A stretch of 64,000 nucleotides of DNA from Osmia lignaria lignaria (taxonomy: Eukaryota > Arthropoda > Insecta > Hymenoptera > Megachilidae): assembly GCF_051020975.1 (NCBI RefSeq), contig NW_027478167.1, positions 11,284,001 to 11,348,000 of the forward strand, written 5' to 3'. The notes below the pieces were generated by a model that searched no databases, was not told the origin of the DNA, and saw nothing but the letters and a program-made list of their open reading frames with translations. Positions 1 to 11,900 of the stretch are shown here, piece after piece (positions within the stretch are counted from its first letter, which is position 1; each line of letters begins with the position of its first letter). Position numbers and translations under genes: made by a program.

Positions 1-321
1 CGGACATATTTCGAGATATTTCTTCTTCTTGTTGTTCTTCTTCTGCACAGCTAAACTGGAAGTGGCATTTCCAGGTCGCAATAGTGCAGAGTTATCTCAA
101 AGAAAGGAGCCACGGTGTTTCTGTATCTCTATTATGTTGGTGCGGCTTCGGAACTTTTAAATATCTTGATATATCTCGAGAACTACGCATCTGATCAAAA
201 ATATCATACAACATAAAAAGTAGGAAACTTAATTCTCTACAAAAAAGGTCTCTTAACATTTTGCCATAGCTCTCTTGGTTTCCGAGATATTTGCAGATTT
301 ATCTCAAGGGAAGGGGCCTAA
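1..321 (+). repeat. 321-bp unit at the left edge
   Basis: Phased on CGGACATAT, this copy is 321 bp. The usual A6 after TGATC is A5 at 197-201. Its middle box has the CATTTCCAGGTCGC form, as in the next unit. The same A5 state reappears only near the right end, in the units at 60497 and 61462. Confidence 0.85.
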
Positions 322-1258
322 CGGACATATTTCGAGATATTTCTTCTTCTTGTTGTTCTTCTTCTGCACAGCTAAACTGGAAGTGGCATTTCCAGGTCGC
401 AATAGTGCAGAGTTATCTCAAAGAAAGGAGCCACGGTGTTTCTGTATCTCTATTATGTTGGTGCGGCTTCGGAACTTTTAAATATCTTGATATATATCGA
501 GAACTACGCATCTGATCAAAAAATATCATAGAACATAAAAAGTAGGAAACTTAATTCTCTACAAATAAGGTCTCTTAACATTTTGCCATAGCTCGCTTCG
601 TTTCCGAGATATTTGCAGATTTATCTCAAGGGAAGGGGCCTGACGGACATATTTCGAGATATTTCTTCTTCTTGTTGTTCTTCTTCTGCACAGCAAAGCT
701 GGAAGTGGCATTTACAGCTCGCAATAGTGCAGAGTTATCTCAAAGAAAGGGGCCACGGTGTTTCTGTATCTCTATTATGTTGGTGCGGCTTCGGAATATT
801 TAAATATCTTGATATATCTCGAGAACTACGCATCTGATCAAAAAATATCATACAACATAAAAAGTAGGAAACTTAATTCTCTACAAAAAAGGTCTCTTAA
901 CATTTTGCCATAGCTCTCTTCGTTTCCGAGATATTTGCAGATTTATCTCAAGGGAAGGGGCCTGACGGACATATTTCGAGATATTTCTTCTTCTTGTTGT
1001 TCTTCTTCTGCACAGCTAAACTGGAAGTGGCATTTCCAGCTCGCAATAGTGCAGAGTTATCTCAAAGAGAGGGGCCACGGTGTTTCTGTATCTCAATTAT
1101 GTTGGTGCGGCTTCGGAACTTTTAAATATCTTGATATATCTCGAGAACTACGCATCTGATCAATAAATATCATACAAGATAAAAAGTAGGAAACTTAATT
1201 CTCTACAAAAAAGGTCTCTTAACATTTTGCCATAGCTCGCTTCGTTTCCGAGATATTT

Positions 1259-1290
1259 GCAGATTTATCTCAAGGGAAGGGGCCTGACGG
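1259..1290 (+). repeat. Internal direct repeat, copy 1 (5' box)
   Basis: This stretch, GCAGATTTATCTC running into AAGGGGCCTGACGG, matches 1373-1402 at 27 of 30 aligned positions, with a 2-bp gap (TG) before ACGG. The two copies lie 114 bp apart in the unit. An AGCTCGC motif also lies upstream of both, at different distances. The arrangement recurs in each unit, so the duplication predates the array. In the CAGATTCAGCTC subfamily this copy is the diverged one, while the second copy stays conserved. Confidence 0.85.
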
Positions 1291-1306
1291 ACATATTTCG
1301 AGATAT

Positions 1307-1332
1307 TTCTTCTTCTTGTTGTTCTTCTTCTG
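1307..1332 (+). repeat. TTC/TTG pyrimidine-rich tract within the unit
   Basis: This is a 26-bp run of TTC triplets interrupted by two TTG triplets, ending in CTG. The whole array carries it at the same offset. It is the site of the only 3-bp length variants in the window (units at 55995 and 57280), as expected for replication slippage in a triplet tract. Confidence 0.8.
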
Positions 1333-1372
1333 CACAGCTAAGCTGGAAGTGGCATTTGCAGCTCGCAATAGT

Positions 1373-1402
1373 GCAGAGTTATCTCAAAGAAAGGGGCCAC
1401 GG
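1373..1402 (+). repeat. Internal direct repeat, copy 2
   Basis: GCAGAGTTATCTC running into AAGGGGCCACGG is the partner of 1259-1290. It differs by T to G at aligned position 6, two G to A changes in the purine stretch, and absence of the TG before ACGG. Confidence 0.85.
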
Positions 1403-3188
1403 TGTTTCTGTATCTCTATTATGTTGGTGCGGCTTCGGAACTTTTAAATATCTTGATATATCTCGAGAACTACGCATCTGATCAATAAATATCATAGAAG
1501 ATAAAAAGTAGGAAACTTAATTCTCTACAAAAAAGGTCTCTTAACATTTTGCCATAGCTCGCTTCGTTTCCGAGATATTTGCAGATTTATCTCAAGGGAA
1601 GGGGCCTGACGGACATATTTCGAGATATTTCTTCTTCTTGTTGTTCTTCTTCTGCACAGCTAAACTGGAAGTGGCATTTCCAGGTCGCAATAGTGCAGAG
1701 TTATCTCAAAGAAAGGGGCCACGGTGTTTCTGTATCTCTATTATGTTGGTGCGGCTTCGGAACTTTTAAATATCTCGATATATCTCCAAAACTACGCTTC
1801 TGATCAAAAAATATCATAGAACATAAAAAGTAGGAAACTGAATTCCCTACAAAAAAGGTCTCTTAACATTTTGCCATAGCTCGCTTCGTTTCCGAGATAT
1901 TTGCAGATTTATCTCAAGGGAAGGGGCCTAACGGACATATTCCGAGATATTTCTTCTTCTTGTTGTTCTTCTTCTGCACAGCTAAACTGGAAGTGGCATT
2001 TCCAGCTCGCAATAGTGCAGAGTTATCTCAAAGAAAGGAGCCACGGTGTTTCTGTATCTCTATTATGTTGGTGCGGCTTCGGAACTTTTAAATATCTTGA
2101 TATATCTCGAGAACTACGCATCTGATCAAAAAATATCATAGAACATAAAAAGTAGGAAACTTAATTCTCTACAAAAAAGGTCTCTTAACATTTTGCCATA
2201 GCTCTCTTCGTTTCCGAGATATTTGCAGATTTATCTCAAGGGAAGGGGCCTAACGGACATATTTCGAGATATTTCTTCTTCTAGTTGTTCTTCTTCTGCA
2301 CAGCTAAGCTGGAAGTGGCATTTACAGCTCGCAATAGTGCAGAGTTATCTCAAAGAAAGGGGCCACGGTGTTTCTGTATCTCTATTATGTTGGTGCAGCT
2401 TCGGAATATTTAAATATCTTGATATATCTCGAGAACTACGCATCTGATCAAAAAATATCATACAACATAAAAAGTAGGAAACTTAATTCTCTACAAAAAA
2501 GGTCTCTTAACATTTTGCCATAGCTCTCTTCGTTTCCGAGATATTTGCAGATTTATCTCAAGGGAAGGGGCCTGACGGACATATTTCGAGATATTTCTTC
2601 TTCTTGTTGTTCTTCTTCTGCACAGCTAAACTGGAAGTGGCATTTCCAGCTCGCAATAGTGCAGAGTTATCTCAAAGAGAGGGGCCACGGTGTTTCTGTA
2701 TCTCAATTATGTTGGTGCGGCTTCGGAACTTTTAAATATCTTGATATATCTCGAGAACTACGCATCTGATCAATAAATATCATAGAAGATAAAAAGTAGG
2801 AAACTTAATTCTCTACAAAAAAGGTCTCTTAACATTTTGCCATAGCTCGCTTCGTTTCCGAGATATTTGCAGATTTATCTCAAGGGAAGGGGCCTGACGG
2901 ACATATTTCGAGATATTTCTTCTTCTTGTTGTTCTTCTTCTGCACAGCTAAGCTGGAAGTGGCATTTGCAGCTCGCAATAGTGCAGAGTTATCTCAAAGA
3001 AAGGGGCCACGGTGTTTCTGTATCTCTATTATGTTGGTGCGGCTTCGGAACTTTTAAATATCTTGATATATCTCGAGAACTACGCATCTGATCAAAAAAT
3101 ATCATAGAACATAAAAAGTAGGAAACTTAATTCTCTACAAAAAAGGTCTCTTAACATTTTGCCATAGCTCTCTTCGTTTCCGAGATAT

Positions 3189-6100
3189 TTGCAGATTTAT
3201 CTCAAGGGAAGGGGCCTGACGGACATATTTCGAGATATTTCTTCTTCTTGTTGTTCTTCTTCTGCACAGCTAAGCTGGAAGTGGCATTTGCGGCTCGCAT
3301 TAGTGCAGAGTTATCTCAAAGAAAGGGGCCACGGTGTTTCTGTATCTCTATTATGTTGGTGCGGCTTCGGAACTTTTAAATATCTTGATATATCTCGAGA
3401 ACTACGCATCTGATCAAAAAATATCATAGAACATAAAAAATAGGAAACTTAATTCTCTACAAAAAAGGTCTCTTAACATTTTGCCATAGCTCGCTTCGTT
3501 TCCGAGATATTTGCAGATTTATCTCAAGGGAAGGGGCCTGACGGACATATTTCGAGATATTTCTTCTTCTTGTTGTTCTTCTTCTGCACAGCTAAGCTGG
3601 AAGTGGCATTTGCAGCTCGCAATAGTGCAGAGTTATCTCAAAGAAAGGGGCCACGGTGTTTCTGTATCTCTATTATGTTGGTGCGGCTTCGGAACTTTTA
3701 AATATCTTGATATATCTCGAGAACTACGCATCTGATCAAAAAATATCATAGAACATAAAACGTAGGAAACTTAATTCTCTACAAAAAAGGTCTCTTAACA
3801 TTTTGCCATAGCTCGCTTCGTTTCCGAGATATTTGCAGATATATCTCAAGGGAAGGGGCCTGACGGACATATTTCGAGATATTTCTTCTTCTTGTTGTTC
3901 TTCTTCTGCACAGCTAAGCTGGAAGTGGCATTTGCGGATCGCACTAGTGCAGAGTTATCTCAAAGAAAGGGGCCACGGTGTTTCTGTACCTCTATTCTGT
4001 TGGTGCGGCTTCGGAACTTTTAAATATCTCGATATATCTCGAAAACTACGCTTCTGATCAAAAAATATCATAGAACATAAATTGTAGGAAACATAATTCT
4101 CTACAAAAAAGGTCGCTTAACATTTTGCCATAGCTCGCTTCGTTTCCGAGATATTTGCAGATTTATCTCAAGGGAAGGGGCCTGACGGAAATATTTCGAG
4201 ATATTTCTTCTTCTTGTTGTTCTTCTGCTGCACAGCTAAGCTGGAAGTGGCATTTGCGGCTCGCACTAGTGCAGAGTTATCTCAAAGAAAGGGGCCACGG
4301 TGTTTCTGTATCTCTATTATGGTGGTGCAGCTTCGGAACTTTTAAATATCTCGATATATCTCGAAAACTACGCGTCTGATCAAAAAATATCATAGAACAT
4401 AAATTGTAGGAAACATAATTCTCTACAAAAAAGGTCTCTTAACATTTTGCCATAGCTCGCTTCGTTTCCGAGATATTTGCAGATTTATCTCAAGGGAAGG
4501 GGCCTGACGGACATATTTCGAGATATTTCTTCTTCTTGTTGTTCTTCTTCTGCACAGCTAAGCCGGAAGTGGCATTTACAGCTCGCAATAGTGCAGACTT
4601 ATCTCAAAGAAAGGGGCCACGGTGTTTCTGTATCTTTATTATGTTGGTGCGGCTTCGGAACTTTTAAATATCTTGATATATCTCGAGAACTACGCATCTG
4701 ATCAAAAAATATCATACAACATAAAAAGTAGGAAACTTAATTCTCTACAAAAAAGGTCTCTTAACATTTTGCCATAGCTCGCTTCGTTTCCGAGATATTT
4801 GCAGATATATCTCAAGGGAAGGGGCCTGACGGACATATTTCGAGATATTTCTTCTTCTTGTTGTTCTTCTTCTGCACAGCTAAGCTGGAAGTGGCATTTG
4901 CAGCTCGCAATAGTGCAGAGTTATCTCAAAGAAAGGGGCCACGGTGTTTCTGTATCTCTATTATGTTGGTGCGGCTTCGGAACTTTTAAATATCTTGATA
5001 TATCTCGAGAACTACGCATCTGATCAAAAAATATCATAGAACATAAAACGTGGGAAACTTAATTCTCTACAAAAAAGGTCTCTTAACATTTTGCCATAGC
5101 TCGCTTCGTTTCCGAGATATTTGCAGATATATCTCAAGGGAAGGGGCCTGACAGACATATTTCGAGATATTTCTTCTTCTTGTTGTTCTTCTTCTGCACA
5201 GCTAAGCTGGAAGTGGCATTTGCGGATCGCACTAGTGCAGAGTTATCTCAAAGAAAGGGGCCACGGTGTTTCTGTACCTCTATTATGTTGGTGCGGCTTC
5301 GGAACTTTTAAATATCTCGATATATCTCGAAAACTACGCTTCTGATCAAAAAATATCATAGAACATAAAAAGTAGGAAACTTAATTCTCTACAAAAACTG
5401 TCTCTTAACATTTTGCCATAGCTCGCTTCGTTTCCGAGATATTTGCAGATATATCTCAAGGGAAGGGGCCTGACGGACATATTTCGAGATATTTCTTCTT
5501 CTTGTTGTTCTTCTTCTGCACAGCTAAGCTGGAAGTGGCATTTACAGCTCGCAATAGTGCAGAGTTATCTCAAAGAAAGGGACCACGGTGTTTCTGTATC
5601 TCTATTATGTTGGTGCGGCTTCGGAACTTTTAAATATCTTGATATATCTCGAGAACTACGCATCTGATCAAAAAATATCATAGAACATAAAAAGTAGGAA
5701 ACTTAATTCTCTACAAAAAAGGTCTCTTAACATTTTGCCATAGCTCGCTTCGTTTCCGAGATATTTGCAGATTTATCTCAAGGGAAGGGGCCTGACGGAC
5801 ATATTTCGAGATATTTCTTCTTCTTGTTGTACTTCTTCTGCACAGCTAAGCTGGAAGTGGCATTTGCGGCTCGCACTAGTGCAGAGTTATCTCAAAGAAA
5901 GGGGCCACGGTGTTTCTGTATCTCTATTATGTTGGTGCGGCTTCGGAACTTTTAAATATCTCGATATATCTCGAGAACTACTCGTCTGATCAAAAAATAT
6001 CATAGAACATAAAAAGTAGGAAACTTAATTCTCTACAAAAACTGTCTCTTAACATTTTGCCATAGCTCGCTTCGTTTCCGAGATATTTGCAGATATATCT

Positions 6101-8984
6101 CAAGGGAAGGGGCCTGACGGACATATTTCGAGATATTTCTTCTTCTTGTTGTTCTTCTTCTGCACAGCTAAGCTGGAAGTGGCATTTGGGGCTCGCAATA
6201 GTGCAGAGTTATCTCAAAGAAAGGGACCACGGTGTTTCTGTATCTCTATTATGTTGGTGCGGCTTCGGAACTTTTAAATATCTTGATATATCTCGAGAAC
6301 TACGCATCTGATCAAAAAATATCATAGAACATAAAAAGTAGGAAACCTAATTCTCTACAAAAAAGGTCTCTTAACATTTTGCCATAGCTCGCTTCGTTTC
6401 CGAGATATTTGCAGATATATCTCAAGGGAAGGGGCCTGACAGACATATTTCGAGATATTTCTTCTTCTTGTTGTTCTTCTTCTGCACAGCTAAGCTGGAA
6501 GTGGCATTTGCGGATCGCACTAGTGCAGAGTTATCTCAAAGAAAGGGGCCACGGTGTTTCTGTACCTCTATTATGTTGGTGCGGCTTCGGAACTTTTAAA
6601 TATCTCGATATATCTCGAAAACTACGCTTCTGATCAAAAAATATCATAGAACATAAAAAGTAGGAAACTTAATTCTCTACAAAAACTGTCTCTTAACATT
6701 TTGCCATAGCTCGCTTCGTTTCCGAGATATTTGCAGATATATCAAAAGGGAAGGGGCCTGACGGACATATTTCGAGATATTTCTTCTTCTTGTTGTTCTT
6801 CTTCTGCACAGGTAAGCTGGAAGTGGCATTTACAGCTCGCAATAGTGCAGAGTTATCTCAAAGAAAGGGACCACGGTGTTTCTGTATCTCTATTATGTTG
6901 GTGCGGCTTCGGAACTTTTAAATATCTTGATATATCTCGAGAACTACGCATCTGATCAAAAAATATCATAGAACATAAAAAGTAGGAAACTTAATTCTCT
7001 ACAAAAAAGGTCTCTTAACATTTTGCCATAGCTCGCTTCGTTTCCGAGATATTTGCAGATTTATCTCAAGGGAAGGGGCCTGACGGACATATTTCGAGAT
7101 ATTTCTTCTTCTTGTTGTACTTCTTCTGCACAGCTAAGCTGGAAGTGGCATTTGGGGCTCGCACTAGTGCAGAGTTATCTCAAAGAAAGGGGCCACGGTG
7201 TTTCTGTATCTCTATTATGTTGGTGCGGCTTCGGAACTTTTAAATATCTCGATATATCTCGAGAACTACTCGTCTGATCAAAAAATATCATAGAACATAA
7301 AAAGTAGGAAACTTAATTCTCTACAAAAACTGTCTCTTAACATTTTGCCATAGCTCGCTTCGTTTCCGAGATATTTGCAGATATATCTCAAGGGAAGGGG
7401 CCTGACGGACATATTTCGAGATATTTCTTCTTCTTGTTGTTCTTCTTCTGCACAGCTAAGCTGGAAGTGGCATTTGCGGCTCGCACTAGTGCACAGTTAT
7501 CTCAAAGAAAGGGGCCACGGTGTTTCTGTATCTCTATTATGTTGGTCTGGCTTCGGAACTTTTAAATATCTTGATATATCTCGAGAACTACGCATCTGAT
7601 CAAAAAATATCATAGAACATAAATTATAGGAAACATAATTCTCTACAAAAAAGGTCTCTTAAGATTTTGCCATAGCTCGCTTCGTTTCCGAGATATTTGC
7701 AGATATATCTCAAGGGAAGGGGCCTGACGGACATATTTCGAGATATTTCTTCTTCTTGTTGTTCTTCTTCTGCACAGCTAAGCTGGAAGTGGCATTTACA
7801 GCTCGCAATAGTGCAGAGTTATCTCAAAGAAAGGGGCCACGGTGTTTCTGTATCTCTATTATGTTGGTGCGGCTTCGGAACTTTTAAATATCTCGATATA
7901 TCTCGAGAACTACTCGTCTGATCAAAAAATATCATAGAACATAAAAAGTAGGAAACTTAATTCTCTACAAAAACTGTCTCTTAACATTTTGCCATAGCTC
8001 GCTTCGTTTCCGAGATATTTGCAGATATATCTCAAGGGAAGGGGCCTGACGGACATATTTCGAGATATTTCTTCTTCTTGTTGTTCTTCTTCTGCACAGC
8101 TAAGCTGGAAGTGGCATTTGCGGCTCGCACTAGTGCAGAGTTATCTCAAAGTAAGGGGCCACGGTGTTTCTGTATCTCTATTATGTTGGTGCAGCTTCGG
8201 AACTTTTAAATATCTCGATATATCTCGAAAACTACGCGTCTGATCAAAAAATATCATAGAACATAAATTGTAGGAAACATAATTCTCTACAAAAAAGGTC
8301 TCTTAACATTTTGCCATAGCTCGCTTCGTTTCCGAGATATTTGCAGATTTATCTCAAGGGAAGGGGCCTAACGGACATATTTCGAGATATTTCTTCTTCT
8401 TGTTGTTCTTCTTCTGCACAGCTAAGCTGGAAGTGGCATTTGCGGCTCGCACTAGTGCAGACTTATCTCAAAGAAAGGGGCCACGGTGTTTCTGTATCTC
8501 TATTATGTTGGTGCAGCTTCGGAACTTTTCAATATCTCGATATATCTCGAAAACTACGCGTCTGATCAAAAAATATCATAGAACATAAATTGTAGGAAAC
8601 ATAATTCTCTACAAAAAAGGTCTCTTAACATTTTGCCATAGCTCGCTTCGTTTCCGAGATATTTGCAGATTTATCTCAAGGGAAGGGGCCTGACGGACAT
8701 ATTTCGAGATATTTCTTCTTCTTGTTGTTCTTCTTCTGCACAGCTAAGCTGGAAGTGGCATTTGCGGATCGCACTAGTGCAGAGTTATCTCAAAGAAAGG
8801 GGCCACGGTGTTTCTGTACCTCTATTCTGTTGGTGCGGCTTCGGAACTTTTAAATATCTCGATATATCTCGAAAACTACGCTTCTGATCAAAAAATATCA
8901 TAGAACATAAATTGTAGGAAACATAATTCTCTACAAAGAAGGTCGCTTAACATTTTGCCATAGCTCGCTTCGTTTCCGAGATAT
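3189..8984 (+). repeat. 18-unit block, copy 1 of a long duplication
   Basis: This 5796-bp stretch matches 8985-13814 unit by unit. Marks shared at an offset of 5796 bp include the CGCATTAGTGCAG unit with AAAAAATAGG tail (3189 and 8985), the CGGATCGCACTAG unit with GGTCGCTTAAC tail (3833 and 9629), the TTCTGCTGCAC unit (4155 and 9951) and the TTGTACTTC unit (5765 and 11561). Units at 6087, 7375 and 7697 have no partner in the second copy. Inside this copy a four-unit period is also visible: 5121, 5443 and 5765 match 6409, 6731 and 7053 at 1288 bp. Confidence 0.85.
3872..4044. repeat. Inverted CGAGATAT motif arms within a unit (example)
   Basis: TTTCGAGATAT at 3872-3882 is the exact reverse complement of ATATCTCGAAA at 4034-4044, with a 151-bp interval. 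A second reverse copy, AAATATCTCG at 4022-4031, complements CGAGATATTT at 3875-3884. Another forward CGAGATATTT lies at the unit boundary. The two reverse copies form a 10-bp direct repeat, ATATCTCGAT then ATATCTCGAA. In units with the other 3' haplotype the first reverse copy reads TATCTTGAT, so one is lost. Confidence 0.75.
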
Positions 8985-11900
8985 TTGCAGATATATCTCA
9001 AGGGAAGGGGCCTGACGGACATATTTCGAGATATTTCTTCTTCTTGTTGTTCTTCTTCTGCACAGCTAAGCTGGAAGTGGCATTTGCGGCTCGCATTAGT
9101 GCAGAGTTATCTCAAAGAAAGGGGCCACGGTGTTTCTGTATCTCTATTATGTTGGTGCGGCTTCGGAACTTTTAAATATCTTGATATATCTCGAGAACTA
9201 CGCATCTGATCAAAAAATATCATAGAACATAAAAAATAGGAAACTTAATTCTCTACAAAAAAGGTCTCTTAACATTTTGCCATAGCTCGCTTCGTTTCCG
9301 AGATATTTGCAGATTTATCTCAAGGGAAGGGGCCTGACGGACATATTTCGAGATATTTCTTCTTCTTGTTGTTCTTCTTCTGCACAGCTAAGCCGGAAGT
9401 GGCATTTACAGCTCGCAATAGTGCAGAGTTATCTCAAAGAAAGGGGCCACGGTGTTTCTGTATCTCTATTATGTTGGTGCGGCTTCGGAACTTTTAAATA
9501 TCTTGATATATCTCGAGAACTACGCATCTGATCAAAAAATATCATAGAACATAAAACGTAGGAAACTTAATTCTCTACAAAAAAGGTCTCTTAACATTTT
9601 GCCATAGCTCGCTTCGTTTCCGAGATATTTGCAGATATATCTCAAGGGAAGGGGCCTGACAGACATATTTCGAGATATTTCTTCTTCTTGTTGTTCTTCT
9701 TCTGCACAGCTAAGCTGGAAGTGGCATTTGCGGATCGCACTAGTGCAGAGTTATCTCAAAGAAAGGGGCCACGGTGTTTCTGTACCTCTATTCTGTTGGT
9801 GCGGCTTCGGAACTTTTAAATATCTCGATATATCTCGAAAACTACGCTTCTGATCAAAAAATATCATAGAACATAAATTGTAGGAAACATAATTCTCTAC
9901 AAAAAAGGTCGCTTAACATTTTGCCATAGCTCGCTTCGTTTCCGAGATATTTGCAGATTTATCTCAAGGGAAGGGGCCTGACGGAAATATTTCGAGATAT
10001 TTCTTCTTCTTGTTGTTCTTCTGCTGCACAGCTAAGCTGGAAGTGGCATTTGCGGCTCGCACTAGTGCAGAGTTATCTCAAAGAAAGGGGCCACGGTGTT
10101 TCTGTATCTCTATTATGGTGGTGCAGCTTCGGAACTTTTAAATATCTCGATATATCTCGAAAACTACGCGTCTGATCAAAAAATATCATAGAACATAAAT
10201 TGTAGGAAACATAATTCTCTACAAAAAAGGTCTCTTAACATTTTGCCATAGCTCGCTTCGTTTCCGAGATATTTGCAGATTTATCTCAAGGGAAGGGGCC
10301 TGACGGACATATTTCGAGATATTTCTTCTTCTTGTTGTTCTTCTTCTGCACAGCTAAGCCGGAAGTGGCATTTACAGCTCGCAATAGTGCAGACTTATCT
10401 CAAAGAAAGGGGCCACGGTGTTTCTGTATCTTTATTATGTTGGTGCGGCTTCGGAACTTTTAAATATCTTGATATATCTCGAGAACTACGCATCTGATCA
10501 AAAAATATCATACAACATAAAAAGTAGGAAACTTAATTCTCTACAAAAAAGGTCTCTTAACATTTTGCCATAGCTCGCTTCGTTTCCGAGATATTTGCAG
10601 ATATATCTCAAGGGAAGGGGCCTGACGGACATATTTCGAGATATTTCTTCTTCTTGTTGTTCTTCTTCTGCACAGCTAAGCTGGAAGTGGCATTTGCAGC
10701 TCGCAATAGTGCAGAGTTATCTCAAAGAAAGGGGCCACGGTGTTTCTGTATCTCTATTATGTTGGTGCGGCTTCGGAACTTTTAAATATCTTGATATATC
10801 TCGAGAACTACGCATCTGATCAAAAAATATCATAGAACATAAAACGTAGGAAACTTAATTCTCTACAAAAAAGGTCTCTTAACATTTTGCCATAGCTCGC
10901 TTCGTTTCCGAGATATTTGCAGATATATCTCAAGGGAAGGGGCCTGACAGACATATTTCGAGATATTTCTTCTTCTTGTTGTTCTTCTTCTGCACAGCTA
11001 AGCTGGAAGTGGCATTTGCGGATCGCACTAGTGCAGAGTTATCTCAAAGAAAGGGGCCACGGTGTTTCTGTACCTCTATTATGTTGGTGCGGCTTCGGAA
11101 CTTTTAAATATCTCGATATATCTCGAAAACTACGCTTCTGATCAAAAAATATCATAGAACATAAAAAGTAGGAAACTTAATTCTCTACAAAAACTGTCTC
11201 TTAACATTTTGCCATAGCTCGCTTCGTTTCCGAGATATTTGCAGATATATCTCAAGGGAAGGGGCCTGACGGACATATTTCGAGATATTTCTTCTTCTTG
11301 TTGTTCTTCTTCTGCACAGCTAAGCTGGAAGTGGCATTTACAGCTCGCAATAGTGCAGAGTTATCTCAAAGAAAGGGACCACGGTGTTTCTGTATCTCTA
11401 TTATGTTGGTGCGGCTTCGGAACTTTTAAATATCTTGATATATCTCGAGAACTACGCATCTGATCAAAAAATATCATAGAACATAAAAAGTAGGAAACTT
11501 AATTCTCTACAAAAAAGGTCTCTTAACATTTTGCCATAGCTCGCTTCGTTTCCGAGATATTTGCAGATTTATCTCAAGGGAAGGGGCCTGACGGACATAT
11601 TTCGAGATATTTCTTCTTCTTGTTGTACTTCTTCTGCACAGCTAAGCTGGAAGTGGCATTTGCGGCTCGCACTAGTGCAGAGTTATCTCAAAGAAAGGGG
11701 CCACGGTGTTTCTGTATCTCTATTATGTTGGTGCGGCTTCGGAACTTTTAAATATCTCGATATATCTCGAGAACTACTCGTCTGATCAAAAAATATCATA
11801 GAACATAAAAAGTAGGAAACTTAATTCTCTACAAAAACTGTCTCTTAACATTTTGCCATAGCTCGCTTCGTTTCCGAGATATTTGCAGATATATCTCAAG

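Larger units (their letters stand above)
1257..1578 (+). repeat. Representative satellite unit, with anatomy
   Basis: This unit has few private variants and serves as the reference. In order it holds: the 5' box starting TTGCAGATTTATCTC (offset 1); a TTTCGAGATATTTC motif (offset 40); a TTC/TTG pyrimidine-rich tract (offsets 51-76); the short dyad CAGCTAAGCTG (near offset 80); the middle box GCAGCTCGCAATAGTGCAG; a second copy of the 5' box (offset 117); TATCTTGATATATCTCGAG (near offset 193); the palindrome TGATCA followed by A6; a second A-run in ACATAAAAAG; a third in CTACAAAAAAGG; and AGCTCGCTTCGTTTCCGAG leading into the next unit. No promoter, terminator or RNA polymerase III box could be supported. 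Confidence 0.9.
291..3188 (+). repeat. Five-unit higher-order repeat (1610-bp period)
   Basis: Units at 291, 613, 935 and 1257 match those at 1901, 2223, 2545 and 2867, an offset of exactly 1610 bp. Shared private marks are GGAATATTTAAAT (613 and 2223), CAAAGAGAGGGGCC with TCTCAATTATG (935 and 2545), and the AAAGGAGCC form (291 and 1901). The fifth unit does not match: 1579 has a unique TATCTCCAAAAC, while 3189 starts the next block. Many units here carry TAAACTGG with CATTTCCAG in the middle box. Confidence 0.8.

Noticed and set aside
1257..1578. The unit as an ancient dimer of 161 bp
   Set aside because: Comparing offsets p and p+161 by eye gave no similarity. The real internal duplication is about 30 bp at a 114-bp offset.
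1485..1580. A-runs near the unit end as phased bent DNA
   Set aside because: The three A-runs (after TGATC, in ACATAAAAAG and in CTACAAAAAAGG) are spaced about 18 and 26 bp centre to centre, not clean multiples of the helix turn, so strong curvature is not supported by inspection alone.
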